Source: Gammaproteobacteria bacterium (GTDB lineage: Bacteria; Pseudomonadota; Gammaproteobacteria; Pseudomonadales; Pseudomonadaceae). From it: a DNA stretch of 15,011 nt. This document shows positions 7,780 through 14,917 of this stretch, one piece after another. Positions within the stretch are counted from its first letter, which is position 1; each line of letters starts with the position of its first letter. Below the pieces are notes generated by a model. The model ran no database searches. It had not been told where the DNA came from and saw only the letters and a program-made list of their open reading frames with translations. Position numbers and translations under genes: made by a program. Where the stretch lies: contig JAAZCO010000409.1 in NCBI GenBank assembly GCA_012513235.1, positions 1-15,011 on the forward strand. The letters run 5' to 3'.

Positions 7780-7836
7780 CTGGAAGCCCAAAGTACTTGC
7801 ATAAATTTCTTTATGCACAGCACTCCAGACTTCCAG
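7780..7836 (-). promoter_or_regulatory. Long hairpin in the pnp leader, candidate RNase III/PNPase autoregulation site
   Basis: Read as minus-strand RNA, 7836-7822 pairs with 7780-7794 over 15 consecutive base pairs, including several G-U pairs that exist only on this strand. After a 4x3 internal loop, 7817-7810 pairs with 7805-7798 over 8 bp (UGCAUAAA/UUUAUGCA), closed by a GAAA tetraloop. There is no U-tract after it. In E. coli, RNase III cuts a comparable leader hairpin between rpsO and pnp, and PNPase then represses its own mRNA. The position and form here match that pattern; the function is inferred. Confidence 0.65.
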
Positions 7837-7861
7837 CTTCACGTTACTTACAGCTTACGTC

Positions 7862-8131
7862 TTAACGACGTAGACCCAGACGACCGATCAAAGTCGTGTA
7901 ACGGCCAAGATCCTTACCTTTGAGGTAATCAAGCAACTTACGACGCTGGTTAACCATACGGATTAAACCGCGACGTGAGTGGTGATCTTTAACGTTAGCT
8001 TTAAAGTGACCCTGCAGCTTGTTGATGTTAAAGGTCAAAAGTGCAACCTGCACTTCTGGAGAACCTGTATCACCTTCAGCTTGCTTGTAGTCATTGATAA
8101 TCTGGATTTTGTCGTCGTTGCTAAGTGCCAT
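7862..8131 (-). CDS. rpsO: 30S ribosomal protein S15, 89 aa
   Basis: S15 is a primary binder of the 16S rRNA central domain, where it helps nucleate the 30S platform and later contacts the 50S subunit. The protein is 89 residues, the usual bacterial length. It shows the family pattern 'TGSPEVQVALLTFNINKLQGHFK', then 'DHHSRRGLIRMVNQRRKLLDYL' and 'RYTTLIGRLGLRR'. The start is the ATG at 8131 with GGAG 6 nt upstream; an open extension upstream to 8224 lacks S15 similarity. It lies between truB and pnp as in most gamma-proteobacteria, with 123 nt to truB upstream. A small stem (8157-8169) sits just before the ribosome site, where S15 might control its own translation. Confidence 0.98.
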   Translation of the reverse strand: MALSNDDKIQIINDYKQAEGDTGSPEVQVALLTFNINKLQGHFKANVKDHHSRRGLIRMVNQRRKLLDYLKGKDLGRYTTLIGRLGLRR

Positions 8132-8156
8132 GATGGGCTCCTTAAAATGAACAGGC

Positions 8157-8169
8157 CGGGATATTCCCG
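8157..8169 (-). promoter_or_regulatory. Small hairpin in rpsO leader, possible S15 control element
   Basis: CGGGA and TCCCG pair around a 3-nt loop, about 15 nt upstream of the rpsO Shine-Dalgarno sequence. S15 of several bacteria represses its own mRNA by binding structured leaders, through a different fold in each group. This stem is the only clear structure at that place, but nothing in the sequence proves S15 binding. Confidence 0.3.
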
Positions 8170-8254
8170 TGCAAAAGAAGAGGTGTGACCGCGCCTGCCA
8201 ACAGCCAACCTGAAGATTTTCCAATGACTTTTCAGCACACCAGAAAAAACAAAC

Positions 8255-9175
8255 TCATTGTGACCGAATTAGGCGCTTGGGCGCAACCATTCCGTCATCA
8301 TCCATCTCACCCACACCAATAAATTCCTGATTATGGTTATACACACGCACCATACCTTCAAGAGGTGAGTTCTGCGCACGCACTGGCTGACCATTGAGCC
8401 AGAAGAAACTACCATTCTCAGTCATTTCCACGCTCGGCCAATGCAGCAAACCACTGTCCATTGGAATCATAAAGGCATCGAGCGCCTCAGCACCGCCCTC
8501 TTCATGGGCTTGTTCAAGCTCTTCAAGGGTCACAGCGTGAGTTAAATCAAAGGGACCGGCTTCAGTACGTCGTAACTGAGCAACGTGTGCACCACAGCCC
8601 AATACCGCACCGATATCTTCGACTAAGCTGCGAATATAAGTGCCTTTAGTACAAGACACCAAAATACGCGCTTGGTCGCCATCATGTGACAGCAACTCCA
8701 ACTGATTAATAGTCACAGTACGCGCTGGGCGATCAATGGTAATACCTGCTCGCGCGAGCTTATACAGTGGCTGACCGTCTTTTTTCAGCGCTGAATACAT
8801 GGGGGGGACTTGCTGGATCACCCCTCGAAATTGCGGTAAGGCCGCTTCGATATCAGCAGAGGTCACATTGACCGGCTTAGTTTCTAACACTTCACCTTCA
8901 GCATCAGCGGTATTGGTGGTCACACCGAGCTGCATGGTGGCTTCATAGACTTTATCGGCATCGAGCAAGTAGCGCGAAAACTTAGTCGCCTCACCAAAGC
9001 ACAAGGGCAATACACCCGTGGCTAAAGGATCAAGGCTGCCGGTATGCCCGCCTTTATCGGAATTGAGCAACCAACGTACTTTTTGTAAAGCACCATTAGA
9101 GCTAAAACCATAGGGCTTATCAAAAATGATAATACCACTGACACTACGACGCTTACGCTTAACCTGCTGCACCAC
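8255..9175 (-). CDS. truB: tRNA pseudouridine-55 synthase TruB, 306 aa
   Basis: TruB converts U55 in the T-loop of nearly all tRNAs to pseudouridine and also acts as a tRNA folding chaperone. The catalytic motif 'GHTGSLDPLATGVLP' is present with the nucleophile Asp49. The thumb-loop region and 'VPPMYSALKKDGQPLYKLAR' follow near residues 120-140, then 'CTKGTYIRSLVEDIG' around 190-205. The C-terminal 60-70 residues form the PUA-like end seen in Pseudomonas-type enzymes. The start is a GTG at 9175 with GGAG 8 nt upstream, giving an N-terminus (MVQQVKRKRRSVSGI) very like Pseudomonas TruB. It starts 3 nt after the rbfA stop, so the two are almost certainly co-translated. A run of seven C's lies inside the gene at 8801-8807. 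Confidence 0.97.
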   Translation of the reverse strand: MVQQVKRKRRSVSGIIIFDKPYGFSSNGALQKVRWLLNSDKGGHTGSLDPLATGVLPLCFGEATKFSRYLLDADKVYEATMQLGVTTNTADAEGEVLETKPVNVTSADIEAALPQFRGVIQQVPPMYSALKKDGQPLYKLARAGITIDRPARTVTINQLELLSHDGDQARILVSCTKGTYIRSLVEDIGAVLGCGAHVAQLRRTEAGPFDLTHAVTLEELEQAHEEGGAEALDAFMIPMDSGLLHWPSVEMTENGSFFWLNGQPVRAQNSPLEGMVRVYNHNQEFIGVGEMDDDGMVAPKRLIRSQ

Positions 9176-9178
9176 GCT

Positions 9179-9565
9179 TTATTCTCCGTCCGACTCAGTA
9201 TTGCGCTGGTCTTCAGACACAGCCTGCTCAATCAATGCAGACAAATGCGCACCACGAGTAATACTCTGATCATAATGAAAATGCAGTGAAGGTACGCTGC
9301 GCAGCTTCATGGCTTTACCCAGCAGCATACGCAAATAACCTGCGGTATCTTTGAGCACATCAAGGTTTTCTTTAATCACTTCGGGTGAGTTTTCACCCAT
9401 GACCGTGATAAACACCTTGGCATGACCCACATCACGACTGACATCAACACCAGTAATGGTGATAAAGCCAAGGCGTGGATCTCTAACTTCTTGCGGGATC
9501 AGAGTTGCTAGCTCACGCTGAATCTGATCACCAATACGTTGGGTGCGGCTGTATTGTTTCGCCAT
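9179..9565 (-). CDS. rbfA: 30S ribosome-binding factor A (RbfA), 128 aa
   Basis: RbfA binds the immature 30S subunit near helix 1 and helix 44 of 16S rRNA, helps late maturation, and is needed for cold adaptation in E. coli. The protein starts 'MAKQYSRTQRIGDQIQRELATLI' and carries 'VRDPRLGFITITGVDVSRDVGHAKVFI', then 'YLRMLLGKAMKLRSVPSLHFHYDQS', all typical of the single KH-like fold family. The start is the ATG at 9565 with AAGGTG 6 nt upstream; the open frame reaches back to 9634, but that extension runs into the intergenic hairpin and is not RbfA-like. Its stop is 3 nt from the truB start. It is separated from infB by 124 nt containing a long RNA hairpin. Confidence 0.97.
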   Translation of the reverse strand: MAKQYSRTQRIGDQIQRELATLIPQEVRDPRLGFITITGVDVSRDVGHAKVFITVMGENSPEVIKENLDVLKDTAGYLRMLLGKAMKLRSVPSLHFHYDQSITRGAHLSALIEQAVSEDQRNTESDGE

Positions 9566-9617
9566 TGTTTTCACCTTGTGCTGCATTGCAGCAACTTTAT
9601 TCTCATCTATATAAGCA

Positions 9618-9674
9618 GCAAACGGCAAGCTCAATAAGCTGGATTATTTCCCAACTTATTGCACTTGCCGTTGC
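9618..9674 (-). promoter_or_regulatory. Long RNA hairpin between infB and rbfA
   Basis: On the minus-strand transcript, 9674-9664 pairs with 9618-9629 over 11 bp with one bulged base. After a 2x2 internal loop, 9661-9650 pairs with 9632-9643 over 12 bp, with an AAAUAA loop. Two of the inner pairs are G-U and form only in minus-strand RNA. No U-run follows, so this is not a simple terminator. It begins 15 nt after the infB stop and ends about 50 nt before rbfA. A processing site that sets the infB/rbfA ratio is the simplest guess. Confidence 0.6.
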
Positions 9675-9689
9675 CTATACGACTATGAA

Positions 9690-12179
9690 TTACAGTGTAC
9701 GTGCGACCTGAACTTTTTCGAATACTTCGATCTTGTCACCAGGTTTAACGTCATTGTAGCTCTTCACGCCGATACCACATTCCATACCTGAACGTACTTC
9801 GCCGACGTCATCTTTAAAGCGGCGCAGAGATTCCAGCTCGCCTTCAAAGATCACTACGTCATCACGCAATACGCGGATTGGACGGTTACGGTGTACTGTA
9901 CCTTCAATCACCATACAGCCAGCAATTGCGCCAAGCTTAGGTGAACGGAAGACTTCACGTACTTCAGCAGTACCAAGGATATTCTCACGAACATCGCTGC
10001 CTAACAGGCCTGACAGTGCTTTCTTAACATCTTCGATAATATCGTAGATGATGTTGTAGTAACGCATATCGAGGCTTTCTTGCTCAACGATCTTACGCGC
10101 ACCAGCATCCGCACGTACGTTGAAACCAAAAATTACCGCGTTAGAAGCAAGGGCTAAGTTAGCATCACTTTCGTTAATACCACCTACACCGCCAGCTACC
10201 ACGCATACTTCAACTTCATCGTTACCCAACTCAGACAATGAACCACGTAACGCTTCGAGCGTACCGCGCACATCAGCTTTAATAACAATGTTAAGTACTT
10301 TCTTCTCTTCTTGGCCCATGTTCTCGAACATGTTCTCAAGCTTACCAGCATGTGCACGCGCTAACTTAACTTCGCGGAACTTACCTTGACGGAACAGAGC
10401 AACTTCACGAGCTTTACGCTCATCAACCACCACAGTCACTTCATCACCGGCTTCTGGTGTACCGTCAAGACCTAAGATCTCAACTGGAATCGATGGACCA
10501 GCTTCTTTAATCGCCTTACCATTTTCATCCATCATCGCACGTACGCGACCGAAGTTAACGCCGACCAGTACCATATCGCCTTGGCGTAAAGTACCGTTCT
10601 GCACTAAGACTGATGCCACTGGACCACGGCCTTTATCAAGACGCGATTCAATCACCACACCACGACCTGAAGCCGATGGTGTTGCGCTCAGCTCAAGTAC
10701 TTCAGCTTGCAGCAAGACTGATTCAGGCAATGCATCGATACCCGTACCAGCTTTCGCAGATACGTGCACAAACTGGGTATCACCGCCCCACTCTTCTGGA
10801 ATCACATCATGTGCTGCTAGGTCGTTTTTAATACGATCTGGATCAGCTTCTGGCTTATCAATTTTGTTCACTGCAACAATCAAAGGCACGCCAGCTGCTT
10901 TAGCATGCTGAATACCTTCAATGGTTTGTGGCATCACGCCATCATCAGCGGCAACCACTAGAATCACGATATCCGTCGCCTTAGCACCACGCGCACGCAT
11001 CGCAGTAAAGGCGGCGTGACCAGGGGTATCAAGGAAGGTGATCATGCCACCTTCGGTTTTAACGTGGTAGGCACCAATGTGCTGAGTAATACCACCCGCT
11101 TCACCGGTCGCAACTTTAGCGCGACGGATGTAGTCAAGCAGCGAGGTTTTACCATGGTCAACGTGACCCATAACAGTCACTACTGGTGCACGGTGGAATG
11201 CTTCACCATCAATTTTCAATGATTCTGCAAACTGCTCTTCAAGTACGTTGTCGCTCACGCGTGATACGCGGTGACCCAGTTCTTCTGCAATCAAAACAGC
11301 AGTATCTTGGTCAAGTACTTGGTTGATAGTCACTGGCGAGCCAAGTTTAAACATAAACTTAACCACTTCGACGCCTTTAACCGACATCTGTGCAGCCAAT
11401 TCAGCCACAGTGATGGTTTCGCCAATATTGACGTCACGTACCACTGGACCCGCTGGGCTACTAAAGCCATGCTGATTTGCACGCTTCTTCGGCTTACTGC
11501 GATTACGACCACCACGGCGGGCTTGTTCGTCTTCAGAGCGACCCGTCGCTTTTGCTTTCACAGCTGGACGTGGCGCTGCTGCTTTACGATCACGACGATC
11601 ATCTTCGTCAGAACGCTTCACTGCGCGACGTGCATCGTCTTTCTTGCGATCAGGAGCAGGTGCAACAGCATCCACGACCGGCAAGGTGATATCAGCAGGT
11701 GCTGCAGGTGCAACAGTTGCTTGAATCACTGCAGACTCTGGGGTGCGTTTCTCTGCAACTGGCTCAGCTTTAGGAGCAGCAGGAGCAGGAGCTTGTGCCT
11801 GCTTAGCTTTGTCTGCTTCTGCATCTTTAGCTTTCTGTTCAGCTTTGAGTTTAGCCAAATCTTGCTGCTTTTCAGCTTCAATTTCTTCGGCACTACGCTT
11901 CACAAAAGTTTTCTTTTTACGCACTTCAACACTGATAGTTTTACTACCTGGAGCACGTAGAGTTGATGTGGTTTTACGCTGCAAAGTAATTTTCTTTGAA
12001 CCTTCAGCTTTAGGGCTGGTACCTTTTTCTAAAAAGGTTAACAGCGTTTGCTTTTCTGTTTCACTGACTTTCTGGTCAGCACTAGTGTGTGCTAAACCTG
12101 CTTCGTGCATCTGCTGCAGTAGACTTTCTACTGGCGTTTTCACTACTTTAGCCAGTTCTTTAACTGTGACTTGCGTCAT
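9690..12179 (-). CDS. infB: Translation initiation factor IF2, 829 aa
   Basis: IF2 is the GTPase that places fMet-tRNA on the 30S subunit and promotes 50S joining. Residues 1-52 are an IF2 N-terminal domain. Residues of about 55-240 are a low-complexity linker rich in Lys, Ala, Glu, Pro and Arg, and a second IF2-N-like segment follows at about 248-300. The G domain shows GHVDHGKT (338-345), DTPGH (384-388), NKID (438-441) and SAK (474-476). Domains II, III and the fMet-tRNA-binding domain follow, ending in 'CGIGVKSYNDVKPGDKIEVFE'. The length is close to that of Pseudomonas IF2. The start is the ATG at 12179 with GAGGAG about 8 nt upstream, 28 nt after nusA. Shorter IF2 forms from internal starts are known in E. 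coli; I could not assign one here. Confidence 0.98.
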   Translation of the reverse strand: MTQVTVKELAKVVKTPVESLLQQMHEAGLAHTSADQKVSETEKQTLLTFLEKGTSPKAEGSKKITLQRKTTSTLRAPGSKTISVEVRKKKTFVKRSAEEIEAEKQQDLAKLKAEQKAKDAEADKAKQAQAPAPAAPKAEPVAEKRTPESAVIQATVAPAAPADITLPVVDAVAPAPDRKKDDARRAVKRSDEDDRRDRKAAAPRPAVKAKATGRSEDEQARRGGRNRSKPKKRANQHGFSSPAGPVVRDVNIGETITVAELAAQMSVKGVEVVKFMFKLGSPVTINQVLDQDTAVLIAEELGHRVSRVSDNVLEEQFAESLKIDGEAFHRAPVVTVMGHVDHGKTSLLDYIRRAKVATGEAGGITQHIGAYHVKTEGGMITFLDTPGHAAFTAMRARGAKATDIVILVVAADDGVMPQTIEGIQHAKAAGVPLIVAVNKIDKPEADPDRIKNDLAAHDVIPEEWGGDTQFVHVSAKAGTGIDALPESVLLQAEVLELSATPSASGRGVVIESRLDKGRGPVASVLVQNGTLRQGDMVLVGVNFGRVRAMMDENGKAIKEAGPSIPVEILGLDGTPEAGDEVTVVVDERKAREVALFRQGKFREVKLARAHAGKLENMFENMGQEEKKVLNIVIKADVRGTLEALRGSLSELGNDEVEVCVVAGGVGGINESDANLALASNAVIFGFNVRADAGARKIVEQESLDMRYYNIIYDIIEDVKKALSGLLGSDVRENILGTAEVREVFRSPKLGAIAGCMVIEGTVHRNRPIRVLRDDVVIFEGELESLRRFKDDVGEVRSGMECGIGVKSYNDVKPGDKIEVFEKVQVARTL

Positions 12180-12207
12180 GAACTTATCTCCTCAAGCCGC
12201 AATGTGC

Positions 12208-13689
12208 TTATTCAAACCAGTGGGCGCGGGCGGCCATGATCAGCTTGCCGGCACGATCTTCATTCATGCCGTCGATTTCGAGCAAATCATCAATCGACTG
12301 CTCTGCTAGGTCTTCGCGGTTGAGTACTCCGCGTACTGCCAGCTCCACAGCCAGCTCTTTGCTCATGCCCGTTAAGTCGAGCAAGTCTTGTGCTGGTTGA
12401 ATATCAGCCAGCTTTTCTTCAGTTGCTATTGCGCGGGTTAACAAACAGTTCTTCGCACGCGTACGCAGCTCAGTAACGATTTCCTCATCAAAACCGTCAA
12501 TGTTCAGCATTTCTTCCATTGGCACATAAGCGACTTCGTCAAGACTGGTAAAGCCTTCATCAACGAGAATCTGTGCCAAGTCTTCATCGACTTCTAGATC
12601 ACGTACAAAGAGTTGTAACAGGTCACCCGTCTCTTCTGCTTGACGCGACTGAATGTCTTCCTGACTCATTACGTTCAGAGTCCAACCAGTCAGCTGCGAA
12701 GCTAAGCGTACGTTTTGACCGCCACGACCAATGGCTTGCGCCAAGTTCTCTTCAGCAACGGCGATATCCATAGTATGGGTATCTTCATCAACAATAATTG
12801 CAACTACTTCAGCCGGTGACATAGCGCTGATCACAAACTGTGCTGGGTTCTCATCCCATAACACTATATCAACACGCTCACCGCCTAATTCACTTGAAAC
12901 TGCTTGCACACGCGAACCGCGCATACCAATACAAGCACCTTGTGGATCAATACGTTTATCTTTAGAACGCACAGCAATTTTAGCGCGTGAACCTGGGTCA
13001 CGTGCTGCAGCCATGATTTCAATCAAACCTTCAGAGATCTCTGGAACTTCAATATTGAAGAGCTCCATAATCATTTCTGGTGCAGTGCGCGACAGCACAA
13101 GCTGTGGACCACGGTTTTCTGAACGAATGTCTTGTAACAATGCACGTACACGCGCACCAACACGGAAATTTTCACGTGGAATAATGTCTTCACGCGCCAA
13201 AATCGCTTCTGCGTTGTTACCCAAGTCAACAATGATGTTGTCGCGGGTGACTTTCTTTACTGTACCAAAAATAATTTCACCGAGCTTGCTGCGATATGCT
13301 TCAACAATCTGTGCACGCTCAGCTTCACGTACCTTTTGTACGATAACTTGCTTAGCGGTTTGCGCGGCAATGCGACCAAACTCAATGGATTCAATTTTTT
13401 CTTCAAGGACATCGCCAACGGATGGATTTTCCATACGCTTTTCGGCCATATCAATGGTCATCTGGTGTGCTGGGTCATCGAAGTCGATTTCTTCAATCAC
13501 TGTCCAGCGACGGAAAGTTTCGTAATCGCCAGTCTGACGATCAATCGCTACGCGCAAATCAACTTCGTCTTCGTAGTTTTTCTTTGTCGCGGTTGCCAGT
13601 GCCAATTCCAACGCTTCAAAAATCAACGCTGGTGGTACACCTTTTTCATTGGAGACTGATTCAACAACCAGTAAAATATCTTTGCTCAT
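12208..13689 (-). CDS. nusA: Transcription termination/antitermination factor NusA, 493 aa
   Basis: NusA binds RNA polymerase, lengthens pauses, promotes intrinsic termination and takes part in rRNA antitermination. Domains in order are the RNAP-binding N-terminal domain (1 to about 125), S1 (about 135-200), KH1 (about 230-285, GMRG at 255-258), KH2 (about 300-345, GRGG at 321-324), and two acidic helix-hairpin-helix repeats (about 364-412 and 438-490). The C-terminal repeats are present as in E. coli and Pseudomonas, and absent in Bacillus. The start is the ATG at 13689 with GAGG 6 nt upstream; a longer frame from 13710 adds only an unlikely seven-residue tail. It lies 48 nt after rimP and 28 nt before infB. 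Because the operon leader carries two terminator-like hairpins, NusA may feed back on its own synthesis. Confidence 0.98.
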   Translation of the reverse strand: MSKDILLVVESVSNEKGVPPALIFEALELALATATKKNYEDEVDLRVAIDRQTGDYETFRRWTVIEEIDFDDPAHQMTIDMAEKRMENPSVGDVLEEKIESIEFGRIAAQTAKQVIVQKVREAERAQIVEAYRSKLGEIIFGTVKKVTRDNIIVDLGNNAEAILAREDIIPRENFRVGARVRALLQDIRSENRGPQLVLSRTAPEMIMELFNIEVPEISEGLIEIMAAARDPGSRAKIAVRSKDKRIDPQGACIGMRGSRVQAVSSELGGERVDIVLWDENPAQFVISAMSPAEVVAIIVDEDTHTMDIAVAEENLAQAIGRGGQNVRLASQLTGWTLNVMSQEDIQSRQAEETGDLLQLFVRDLEVDEDLAQILVDEGFTSLDEVAYVPMEEMLNIDGFDEEIVTELRTRAKNCLLTRAIATEEKLADIQPAQDLLDLTGMSKELAVELAVRGVLNREDLAEQSIDDLLEIDGMNEDRAGKLIMAARAHWFE

Positions 13690-13737
13690 CGCATGCCTCG
13701 CCTTTCGCAAACTGCAGTAGTCGCGGAGTCCGTATTC

Positions 13738-14196
13738 TTATTCGAAGTTCGGAAGTATATTTGCTTTTTCAATCAGATCGATGGGGAGCAGATATTCGTA
13801 TTCACCCATCTGCACCACTACATCTTGATCTTCTACTGATCGAATCAGCCCTTGGAAATTGCGACGCTCCTCAACAGGAGAACGCAGCCTAATTTTCACT
13901 TGCTCACCCACAAAAGCAGCAAACTGCTCAAGGGTAAACAGCGGACGGTCCATACCGGGAGAAGAAACTTCCAACGTATACTCAGAACTGATTGGATCTT
14001 CAACATCCATTACAGCACTCAGTTGGCGGCTGACGATTTCACAATCTTCGATAAAAATCCCGTCTTCATGATCAATATAAACGCGCAGCACTGAGTGGCG
14101 GCCCTGAGCAACATACTCAATGCCCCAATTCTTATAACCCAGTGCTTCAATCACTGGCGTCAATATGTCCTGCAACTGTTCCAGCTTGCTCGTCAT
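13738..14196 (-). CDS. rimP: Ribosome maturation factor RimP, 152 aa
   Basis: RimP assists early 30S assembly, helping S12 and neighbouring proteins bind 16S rRNA. The N-terminal alpha/beta domain contains 'LGYKNWGIEYVAQGRHSVLRVYID', followed by 'GIFIEDCEIVSRQLSAVMDVEDPIS', the highly conserved 'YTLEVSSPGMDRPL', and a C-terminal SH3-like barrel (about 92-150, 'FVGEQVKIRL...FQGLI'). The length is normal. The start is the ATG at 14196 with GGAGG 4 nt upstream. It is the first gene of the rimP-nusA-infB transcription unit and has its own promoter about 170 nt upstream. Confidence 0.97.
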   Translation of the reverse strand: MTSKLEQLQDILTPVIEALGYKNWGIEYVAQGRHSVLRVYIDHEDGIFIEDCEIVSRQLSAVMDVEDPISSEYTLEVSSPGMDRPLFTLEQFAAFVGEQVKIRLRSPVEERRNFQGLIRSVEDQDVVVQMGEYEYLLPIDLIEKANILPNFE

Positions 14197-14223
14197 CCGA
14201 CCTCCAATGCATGCTGTAGAAAT

Positions 14224-14245
14224 GAAAAATGGGCATAACGCCCAT
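14224..14245 (-). terminator. Second terminator-like hairpin in the rimP leader
   Basis: On the minus strand ATGGGC (14245-14240) pairs with GCCCAT (14234-14229) around a 5-nt loop, extended by a G-U pair, and is followed directly by UUUUC. It ends 28 nt before the rimP start codon. Since the operon must be read through it, it should act as a conditional terminator rather than an absolute one. Confidence 0.6.
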
Positions 14246-14275
14246 CAATAAAATTGAAAACCAACTGTTAGACCT

Positions 14276-14300
14276 AATAAAAAGCCCCTTACTAGGGGCT
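14276..14300 (-). terminator. First terminator-like hairpin in the rimP leader
   Basis: AGCCCC (14300-14295) pairs with GGGGCT (14288-14283) around TAGTAA on the minus strand, followed by the U-tract TTTTTATT. It lies about 57 nt downstream of the predicted transcription start and about 90 nt upstream of rimP. It could be a back-up terminator for the tRNA transcript, but its place after the promoter suggests attenuation. Confidence 0.7.
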
Positions 14301-14363
14301 CTTTTATGAATACTTGGTATTTAAAAGCATACTAAAACTCATGCGATCTAAATCTGATGACGA

Positions 14364-14392
14364 ATAGTACAGCGCCACGCAGTTACAGTCAA
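14364..14392 (-). promoter_or_regulatory. Sigma-70-type promoter of the rimP-nusA-infB operon
   Basis: A -35 TTGACT (14392-14387) and a -10 TACTAT (14369-14364) are separated by exactly 17 nt, matching the sigma-70 consensus at five and four of six positions. The predicted start is near 14357, giving a leader of about 160 nt. The promoter lies directly after the tRNA-Leu terminator, so the operon has an independent start. Confidence 0.7.
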
Positions 14393-14404
14393 GTTAGCAC
14401 AAAT

Positions 14405-14438
14405 GAAAACGACCCGCTATTGCTAGCAGGCCGCTTTT
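14405..14438 (-). terminator. Terminator of the tpiA-secG-tRNA-Leu transcript
   Basis: In minus-strand RNA, AAAAGCGGCCUGCUA pairs with UAGCGGGUCGUUUU, closed by a GCAA tetraloop (14423-14420) and ending in UUUUC. Three of the pairs are G-U and would be A-C mismatches on the plus strand, so the hairpin is built for minus-strand transcription. It begins 4 nt after the tRNA CCA end. Confidence 0.82.
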
Positions 14439-14442
14439 AATA

Positions 14443-14529
14443 TGGTACCGAGAAGGGGACTCGAACCCCTACAGCCTTTAGGCCACTACCACCTCAAGGT
14501 AGCGTGTCTACCAATTCCACCACCTCGGC
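14443..14529 (-). tRNA. tRNA-Leu (anticodon GAG)
   Basis: An 87-nt tRNA reads CTC and CTT codons. The acceptor stem GCCGAGG pairs with UCUCGGU (G-U at both ends), the discriminator is A73 and CCA is encoded. The anticodon arm is CUACC-UUGAGGU-GGUAG, placing GAG in the loop. A long variable arm (UGGCCUAAAGGCUGU region) marks a class II tRNA, as expected for leucine, and the T arm GGGG-UUCGAGU-CCCC is standard. It starts only 4 nt after the secG stop and has no promoter of its own, so it must be cut out of the secG mRNA. Confidence 0.97.
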
Positions 14530-14533
14530 AAAA

Positions 14534-14917
14534 CTACTCTACATCTACAACAGGCACATCATTTGTTTCTACTTCAGCCGCCTGGCTTTCAACTTGAGGA
14601 ATGTCTTCAAGCGCAGGTTTTGGCTGAGGTTTTACTTCTAACACAGCTGGATCAGGCAACCCCAACTCTGTAATTGTATTGGCACGGTCTTTAGCATAAA
14701 ACGCCAAGCCCAAGCTTGTAGCAAAGAACACTGCAGCAAGCACTGCAGTAAAACGACTCAAAAAGTTACTTGAACCTTGTGAACCAAACACAGTACCCGA
14801 AGCGCCCGAACCAAACGAAGCACCTGCATCTGCACCTTTGCCCTGCTGAATCAGAACAAATCCTACCACACCGATTGCAACAACCAAGTGTACAATAATT
14901 ATGACTGTTTCCAGCAT
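14534..14917 (-). CDS. secG: Protein translocase subunit SecG, 127 aa
   Basis: SecG is a small partner of SecY and SecE in the inner-membrane protein-export channel and eases SecA-driven translocation. Two membrane helices are visible at about 3-22 and 53-72. Between them is the conserved loop 'LIQQGKGADAGASFGSGASGTVFGS', a hallmark of SecG. The C-terminal tail of about 50 residues is acidic and rich in Pro, Glu and Val, as in Pseudomonas homologues. The start is the ATG at 14917, 1 nt after the tpiA stop. A weak GGGAAA inside the tpiA end serves as ribosome site, so translation is probably coupled to tpiA. A longer frame upstream is a shadow of tpiA. Confidence 0.96.
   Translation of the reverse strand: MLETVIIIVHLVVAIGVVGFVLIQQGKGADAGASFGSGASGTVFGSQGSSNFLSRFTAVLAAVFFATSLGLAFYAKDRANTITELGLPDPAVLEVKPQPKPALEDIPQVESQAAEVETNDVPVVDVE

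Noticed and set aside
8132..8224. N-terminal extension of S15
   Set aside because: S15 is 89 residues with a conserved MALSNDDK-like start at 8131 and a ribosome site there. The upstream stretch is leader sequence.
9566..9634. N-terminal extension of RbfA to 9634
   Set aside because: The extra residues overlap the intergenic hairpin and do not resemble RbfA. AAGGTG precedes the ATG at 9565.
11271..11960. Long plus-strand open frame (229 codons) opposite infB
   Set aside because: It mirrors the low-complexity linker and G-domain region of IF2. Its translation is Cys/Phe/Ser/Arg-rich with no family pattern, and the infB frame is unquestionable.
12731..13525. Plus-strand open frame (264 codons) opposite nusA
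   Set aside because: It is antisense to well-conserved NusA domains, with a Ser/Ile/Thr-rich translation typical of a shadow frame and no separate promoter or ribosome site.
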